Source: Coriobacteriales bacterium (GTDB taxonomy: Bacteria; Actinomycetota; Coriobacteriia; Coriobacteriales; UBA8131). Taken from it: a stretch of DNA of 8,506 bases. Both the position numbers and the translations under genes were made by a program. Of this stretch, positions 4,308-8,506 are shown piece by piece (position 1 is the first letter of the stretch; every line of letters starts with the position of its first letter). The DNA lies in contig JAISUQ010000144.1 of assembly GCA_031272005.1 (NCBI GenBank), positions 1-8,506 on the forward strand, in the 5' to 3' direction. Below the pieces are notes generated by a model. It made no database searches and was not told the origin of the DNA. It saw only the letters and a program-made list of their open reading frames with translations.

Positions 4308-5480
4308 TTGGATACGACGAGTAAAAGACTGGAAGACGATCGCGTAGAGTTAAACGTCACGATTGACGCAGCCGAAGTGGATAAGAGTGTTACCGCAGCC
4401 TATAAGGAGGCCGGTAAGGCCCGGATTCATGGGTTCAGGCCCGGCAAGGCACCTCGCCATGTCATGGACAATGTCTTTGGCGGCAAGGAGTACTTCCTCG
4501 GCCAGGCAACAGATTCCCTGGTCAAGGCGACATTCCCGCTGGCGATTGATGCTGAAGGGTACGTGGCGCTGGATTCTCCGGATTTCGAAGAACTGCAGCT
4601 GGTGGAGGAGGGCAAGGATTACTCCTATACTCTGACCTTCGGTGTCACGCCACAGCTGGAGTTGAGTTCCTATGACCCCGTGGAGGTAGAGCTGCCCTCT
4701 GCCGAAGCCGATGAGGCCGAGGTCGAGAACCAGGTGCAGGTGATGCTCAGCTACTACGTGGACCTCGAAGGTAACAAGCCCGAGTTGACTGATGAATGGG
4801 TCAAGGAGCAGCTGGATTACGAGGACGTGGCGGATTTTCGCAATCGTATCGCTGAATCCATCAAGGCTCAGAAGGCCATGGAGCTGCCGCAGCTCAAGGA
4901 GCGGTTGATTCTGGATGCGCTGATCAAGCGGGTGGAGGGAGAGCCGCCTGCCGTCCTGGTTTCGGGGACTGAGCAGGACATCTATCGTGATTTCTTCAAC
5001 AGCCTGCAGCGCAGCGGCCTGACCTTCGATGGCTGGCTGGCTCAGCGCGACATCACGCCGGAGGCCTTCAGAGCCGATGCCCACCAGCAGGCCGTGGAGG
5101 GCGCCACCCAGGGCCTGGCCCTGGATGCTGTGGCCCGTCACGAGCAGTTTGAGGTCACGGAGGCCGAGATCCTGGCTGAGTTTGAGCGCAGTGGTGCCGA
5201 GAACACCCAGGCACTCTATGAGGGTTGGAAGAATAGCGGGCGGCTCTCCGAATTGCGCGAAGGGTTGCTGCGGATGAAGGCTCTGGAGCACCTCAAGGAG
5301 ACCGCCATCGTCACCGAGACGCCTGTGGTGGTCGGTGACGCTGCCAGCGATGACGCTGCCGGTGCTGCTGCTGGCGATGATGTCGCCGACGACGCTGCCA
5401 CCGCCGACCCCGCCGACGACGCTGCCGCTACCGACGCCGCCGGCGCCGAAGAGTCCGCAACCGAAAAGCCTGAGGAGTAA
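4308..5480 (+). CDS. tig: Trigger factor lacking the PPIase domain
   Basis: Ribosome-associated chaperone for nascent chains, 390 residues. The N-terminal ribosome-binding domain (1 to about 115) carries the signature GFRPGKAP (42-49) that docks near the exit tunnel. The chain then passes through the arm (131-150) and, within about ten residues, reaches KPELTDEWVKEQL (157-169). That segment matches the PELDDEF-type motif that normally follows the roughly 100-residue FKBP-like PPIase domain. So the isomerase domain is absent, while the C-terminal substrate-binding arms (about 157-335) remain. Residues 338-390 form an Ala/Asp/Glu tail, probably disordered, with a 16-bp exact DNA repeat (5384-5399, 5411-5426). 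Start: TTG 4308 has AAGGA 8 nt upstream; the in-frame TTG at 4302 has only a 2-nt spacer. First gene of the operon; its end carries the clpP ribosome binding site. Confidence 0.93.
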   Translation: MDTTSKRLEDDRVELNVTIDAAEVDKSVTAAYKEAGKARIHGFRPGKAPRHVMDNVFGGKEYFLGQATDSLVKATFPLAIDAEGYVALDSPDFEELQLVEEGKDYSYTLTFGVTPQLELSSYDPVEVELPSAEADEAEVENQVQVMLSYYVDLEGNKPELTDEWVKEQLDYEDVADFRNRIAESIKAQKAMELPQLKERLILDALIKRVEGEPPAVLVSGTEQDIYRDFFNSLQRSGLTFDGWLAQRDITPEAFRADAHQQAVEGATQGLALDAVARHEQFEVTEAEILAEFERSGAENTQALYEGWKNSGRLSELREGLLRMKALEHLKETAIVTETPVVVGDAASDDAAGAAAGDDVADDAATADPADDAAATDAAGAEESATEKPEE

Positions 5481-5483
5481 ACC

Positions 5484-6131
5484 ATGACCATCCAGCCTGC
5501 GCGCTCTGCGCTTATCCCCTACGTCATCGAGCAGTCGCCGCGCGGCGAGCGCTCCTTTGACATCTATTCCCGTCTGCTCAACGACCGCATCGTCTTTTTG
5601 GGCGAGGCCATCGACGATCATGTGGCCAACACCGTGGTCGCCCAGCTGCTGCACCTGGAAAGCGACGATCCGGAGAAGGACATCTCGCTGTACATCAACT
5701 CCCCCGGCGGCAGCGTCACAGCCGGCCTGGCCATCTACGACACCATGCAGTTCATCAAATGCGATGTCTCGACCATCTGCATCGGCCAGGCGGCCTCGAT
5801 GGGCGCGGTGCTGCTGACAGCGGGCACCAAGGGCAAGCGCTTTGCCCTGCCCAACTCGCGGATTATGATTCACCAGCCCTCCGGCGGCGCCCAGGGCCAG
5901 CAGACCGAGATCGAGATCATGGCCCGCGAGATCCTCTACATCCGCGAGCGCATCAACCAGATACTCGCCGATCACACCGGCCAGCCGCTGGAGCGTATCC
6001 ACGACGACACCGAGCGCGACAACTTCATGAGCGCCGAGCAGGCCAAAGAGTACGGCCTGGTTGACGAGATCTTCTACGCCCGCGACGTCAAGAAGGATAA
6101 GAAGGATAAGACGGATAAGACGGATAAGTAG
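5484..6131 (+). CDS. clpP: ATP-dependent Clp protease proteolytic subunit ClpP
   Basis: Serine peptidase forming the double-ring degradation chamber, cytoplasmic, 215 residues (family usually about 195-205). The triad is complete: Ser105 in GQAASMGA, His130 in MIHQPSGG and Asp179 in DDTERDNF. The oxyanion-side SPGGSV motif is at 73-78. The product ends in KKDKKDKTDKTDK, encoded by four 9-bp units; this tail is not part of the usual fold. ATG at 5484 is 3 bp after the tig stop, with GAGGAG (5472-5477) inside tig and a 6-nt spacer, so translation is likely coupled. clpX follows after 52 bp, giving its unfoldase partner. Only one clpP is visible here; some actinobacteria have two, but other loci cannot be seen. 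Confidence 0.97.
   Translation: MTIQPARSALIPYVIEQSPRGERSFDIYSRLLNDRIVFLGEAIDDHVANTVVAQLLHLESDDPEKDISLYINSPGGSVTAGLAIYDTMQFIKCDVSTICIGQAASMGAVLLTAGTKGKRFALPNSRIMIHQPSGGAQGQQTEIEIMAREILYIRERINQILADHTGQPLERIHDDTERDNFMSAEQAKEYGLVDEIFYARDVKKDKKDKTDKTDK
6090..6128 (+). repeat. 9-bp tandem repeat encoding the ClpP Lys/Asp tail
   Basis: Four 9-bp units (AAGAAGGAT twice, then AAGACGGAT twice) plus a final AAG end the clpP frame just before its TAG. They encode KKD, KKD, KTD, KTD, K. Because units are in frame, copy-number change would alter tail length by three residues each without disrupting the gene. Confidence 0.9.
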
Positions 6132-6183
6132 GGCTGACAGGCGCAAACCAACCAACAAGGCACAGTAAAGGGACACAAACAAA

Positions 6184-7536
6184 ATGGCTAATCGATATGG
6201 CAATTATGGTTTCGGTGGCGGCTCGGGCGGCGGGTTCAATGATGGCGGGTTCGGCGGTTTTGGTGAGTTGTGCTGCAGCTTTTGCGGCAAGCCGCAGGAC
6301 ATCGTGCGCAAGCTGATTGCCGGCCCCAACGTCTTTATCTGCGATGAATGCGTCCATCTCTGCCAGGAGATTGTGGAGCACGACCTGGTCGGCGAGGAGG
6401 AGGAGCAGGAGCACGAAGAGGGCGGTCCGCTGCTGGAGAATCTGCCCACGCCGAACGAGATCCATGCCGAGCTGTCCAACTACGTCATCGGCCAGGAGCG
6501 CGCCAAGCGGGCGCTGTCGGTGGCGGTCTATAACCACTATAAGCGTATCGCCCTGGGCGAAGAGCAGCTCGAAGACGATGTGGAGTTGGCCAAGAGCAAT
6601 ATCCTGCTGCTCGGCCCCACCGGCTGCGGCAAGACCCTGCTGGCCCAGACCCTGGCCCGTATCCTCCAGGTACCCTTTGCCATTGCCGACGCCACTGCGC
6701 TCACCGAGGCCGGCTATGTGGGCGAGGATGTGGAGAACATCCTGCTCAAGCTGTACACCGCCGCCGACAACGACGTGGATTCGGCCCAGATCGGCATCAT
6801 CTACATCGACGAAATCGACAAGGTGGCGCGCAAGGCCGAGAACCTCTCCATCACCCGTGATGTTTCTGGTGAGGGCGTGCAGCAGGCCTTGCTGAAGATT
6901 ATCGAGGGCACGGAGGCCGCCGTACCGCCTCAGGGTGGGCGCAAGCATCCGCACCAGGAGCTGATTCGCATCGACACCACCAACATCCTGTTCATCCTGG
7001 GCGGCGCCTTTGTGGGCCTGGACAAGATTGTCTCCTCCCGCATCGGCCAGAAGGGCATCGGCTTTGCTGCCGACATCAAGCTCTCTAAAAACGAGCGCCT
7101 GGCCGAGATCCTCTCCCAGACCCTGCCCGAGGATCTCAATCGCTATGGAATGATTCCGGAGTTCGTGGGCCGTATCCCGATGATCTGCAGTGTCGAGGAG
7201 CTCTCGGAGGAGGACCTCATCCGGGTACTCACGGAGCCCAAGAACGCCCTGGTCAAGCAGTACGTCAAGATGTTCGAGTTTGAGGACGTCAAACTGACCT
7301 TTACCGACAGCGCCCTGAAGGAGATTGCCTCGGAGGCTGTGGCGCATGGCACGGGCGCCCGGGGACTGCGCTCCATCTGTGAGCGCACATTGCTGGATAC
7401 GATGTATGAGCTGCCCAGCAGCGAGAATATTGCTGAGGTAGTCATAACTGCCGAGGCGGTCAAGGGCGAGATGCCGCCGACCCTGGTCTATCGCACCAGC
7501 GCCAGCCAGCGCGGCGAGCATCGGGCCAGCGCCTGA
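6184..7536 (+). CDS. clpX: ATP-dependent Clp protease ATP-binding subunit ClpX
   Basis: AAA+ unfoldase that recognises substrates and threads them into ClpP; 450 residues. A Gly/Phe/Asn-rich extension (1-28) precedes the zinc-binding domain, whose Cys31, Cys34, Cys53 and Cys56 form the C4 site. An acidic linker (70-79) leads to the AAA+ module. This has Walker A GPTGCGKT (144-151), pore loop GYVG (177-180), Walker B with IYIDE (206-210), RKH loop (253-255), ClpP-docking IGF (292-294), Arg finger in FVGR (327-330) and sensor 2 GARGLR (391-396). All key residues are present. ATG follows AAAGGGA (6167-6173) with a 10-nt spacer. The 52-bp gap after clpP holds no promoter or terminator that I can recognise, so the two are probably co-transcribed. 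Confidence 0.97.
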   Translation: MANRYGNYGFGGGSGGGFNDGGFGGFGELCCSFCGKPQDIVRKLIAGPNVFICDECVHLCQEIVEHDLVGEEEEQEHEEGGPLLENLPTPNEIHAELSNYVIGQERAKRALSVAVYNHYKRIALGEEQLEDDVELAKSNILLLGPTGCGKTLLAQTLARILQVPFAIADATALTEAGYVGEDVENILLKLYTAADNDVDSAQIGIIYIDEIDKVARKAENLSITRDVSGEGVQQALLKIIEGTEAAVPPQGGRKHPHQELIRIDTTNILFILGGAFVGLDKIVSSRIGQKGIGFAADIKLSKNERLAEILSQTLPEDLNRYGMIPEFVGRIPMICSVEELSEEDLIRVLTEPKNALVKQYVKMFEFEDVKLTFTDSALKEIASEAVAHGTGARGLRSICERTLLDTMYELPSSENIAEVVITAEAVKGEMPPTLVYRTSASQRGEHRASA

Positions 7537-7610
7537 GGCGGCGAGCAGCAACGACCGAAATCGACAACTCCAAACAGGTGACGGAGCAGCCGCATTCCCG
7601 GCAGACATCC

Positions 7611-7709
7611 GAGGCTGGTCAATCGCGGGTGTCTGAGCTGGAGATGCCGCTGCCATCAGCGTCGCTACCAGCAGAGACGCCGGAAGCCGAGACTGGTCAA
7701 TCGCGGGTG
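7611..7709 (+). repeat. Two-copy in-frame direct repeat before the MFS transporter core
   Basis: A 21-bp segment at 7611-7631 recurs at 7689-7709 with one mismatch; the exact core is CTGGTCAATCGCGGGTG. The copies are 78 bp (26 codons) apart and encode E-(A/T)-G-Q-S-R-V in the transporter frame. The sequence between and outside the copies is not clearly duplicated. Confidence 0.7.
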
Positions 7710-8506
7710 CCGTTGTGGACGCCCGGCTTCGTTGTCCTCATCGCCCTGAACTTCTTCAACTTTGCCGGCATGTGGATGCTGCCGGCCTTGTTGCCGGTTT
7801 ACATCAAGAGCTTGGGCGCCGGTGACTGGCTGTTGGGTTGGATTACCGGCATCACCTCCGTGGCTACCATCATCTCCCGGCCGCTGGCCGGTCTGGCCAC
7901 CGAGCGCTTCGGCCGGCGGGGCGTACTGACCTGCGGCACCATCGGCATGATGGTCACGGCGGCAGCGCTGGCCGTGGTGCCGCTGGTGGGCGTGGTCTTC
8001 GCCATCCGCTTTGCCCAGGGTCTGGCCTGGGGATTTGCCAACACCGCCTGTGCCACAGTAGCCTCCGACAATGTCCCCAAGCCGCGCTTTGCCGAGGGCA
8101 TGGGCTTCTTTGGCCAGGGCAGCTCGCTGGCTCAAATCATCGCCCCGGCCATCTCGCTGACTGTCTTTTATCGCTGGGGCGGCGAGGTCTCGGTACTGAT
8201 CTGCGCCGGATTCTTCGCGCTGTCCCTGCTGACCAGCTGCTTTATCACCTACAAGAAGATTCCGGGGAGAAGGCCGGCAGCGGCGCCCACTGCGGGTATT
8301 GCTGGGGTTGGTGCGGCAGGGGAGAAAACGGCTGCGCACAGTGGGCCTGAGGGCGTGGCTCTCGATCTGCCGGAACCGATTGACGAAAAAACCGGAGCCG
8401 GTGGCGGGCCGCTGGAGTTTATCCGCCACACTCTGTTCGAACCTCGGGCGCTGTTGGCTGCGGCGATGATGTTCTTTCTGGCCAGCTCCTACGGCATCGT
8501 CCAGAC
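7644..8506 (+). CDS. Major facilitator superfamily transporter, N-terminal part (runs off the window)
   Basis: The frame is open to the window edge (287 codons shown). The core starts with PLWTPGFVVLIALNFFNFAG, a typical MFS opening into TM1 (about 29-50). Motif A, GLATERFGRR (83-92), sits in the TM2-TM3 loop. Five further hydrophobic segments follow to about 201, then a long Ala/Gly-rich hydrophilic central loop (about 205-260) before TM7. This is the six-plus-six layout of proton-coupled or facilitative carriers; the substrate cannot be told. The start is uncertain. ATG 7644 is the first in-frame ATG after clpX but lacks a spaced Shine-Dalgarno. GTG 7578, GTG 7629 and GTG 7707 are alternatives, the last giving a protein that begins right at the conserved LWT. 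The gene lies about 100 bp after clpX on the same strand and may be part of its transcript, though no functional link is evident. Confidence 0.85.
   Translation, partial: MPLPSASLPAETPEAETGQSRVPLWTPGFVVLIALNFFNFAGMWMLPALLPVYIKSLGAGDWLLGWITGITSVATIISRPLAGLATERFGRRGVLTCGTIGMMVTAAALAVVPLVGVVFAIRFAQGLAWGFANTACATVASDNVPKPRFAEGMGFFGQGSSLAQIIAPAISLTVFYRWGGEVSVLICAGFFALSLLTSCFITYKKIPGRRPAAAPTAGIAGVGAAGEKTAAHSGPEGVALDLPEPIDEKTGAGGGPLEFIRHTLFEPRALLAAAMMFFLASSYGIVQ

Noticed and set aside
6090..6128. CRISPR-like short repeats
   Set aside because: The 9-bp units are contiguous with no spacers and are in frame with clpP; this is a coding tandem repeat.
4350..6203. Long antisense open frame (617 codons) opposite tig and clpP
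   Set aside because: It mirrors two confidently identified genes and ends and starts within them. Its Leu/Val/Gly-rich product with no domain is typical of an antisense shadow of GC-rich coding DNA.
6088..7656. Antisense open frame (522 codons) opposite clpX
   Set aside because: Its codons are the complement of clpX, and its repetitive SYP end is just the ClpP Lys/Asp repeat read backwards. No motif supports it.
7665..8429. Minus-strand open frame opposite the MFS transporter
   Set aside because: The plus strand shows transmembrane periodicity and MFS motif A; the reverse frame is hydrophilic, of odd composition and without recognisable domains.

Overview
The window looks like chromosome from a high-GC anaerobic bacterium, most likely an Actinomycetota of the Coriobacteriia (Eggerthellaceae-like). 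The evidence is a Tat-exported FAD reductase lipoprotein of the kind that is multiplied in that group, a trigger factor with a long Ala/Asp-rich tail, strongly GC-biased third codon positions, and several TTG starts. This placement is an inference from gene style; there is no rRNA or marker gene to confirm it.

Layout. (1) Positions 1-320: the 5' end of a minus-strand Rpn/PD-(D/E)XK-transposase-family gene runs off the left edge. Behind it lie a candidate promoter overlapping a 17-bp palindrome, and a strong hairpin that probably terminates the next gene. (2) Positions 321-2069, minus: a Tat/lipobox FAD-dependent reductase of the fumarate reductase/urocanate reductase/ketosteroid dehydrogenase superfamily, with the classical fumarate reductase catalytic residues replaced. 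(3) Positions 2070-2349: the divergent intergenic region, holding a 14-bp perfect palindrome, a 12-bp tandem repeat that also reads as a His-rich mini-ORF, and promoters for each side. (4) Positions 2350-2657: tRNA-Arg(TCT), then a degenerate, shortened second copy of that tRNA carrying a terminator-like hairpin, then tRNA-Leu(TAG). (5) Positions 2700-4247: a membrane diguanylate cyclase (7TM sensor, PAS-like linker, GGDEF). (6) Positions 4231-7536: a proteostasis operon, tig-clpP-clpX, with a consensus -10 box and a ClgR-like palindrome upstream. (7) Positions 7644-8506: an MFS transporter, cut by the right edge.

How the genes work together. Trigger factor meets nascent chains at the ribosome, and ClpX unfolds and feeds substrates to the ClpP serine protease. 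ClpP has its full triad and ClpX has a ClpP-docking IGF loop, so the pair should be functional. All three products have unusual ends or domain content. Trigger factor has lost its PPIase domain and gained an acidic tail, ClpP ends in a Lys/Asp 9-bp repeat, and ClpX starts with a Gly/Phe/Asn-rich extension. The FAD reductase and the diguanylate cyclase look like independent single-gene units; no electron-transfer partner or c-di-GMP effector is visible here.

Most worth a second look: the PPIase-less trigger factor, the tRNA-Arg-derived pseudo-tRNA, the reductase with a remodelled active site, and the candidate ClgR site. I see no convincing evidence of a wholly new multi-gene system in this window.
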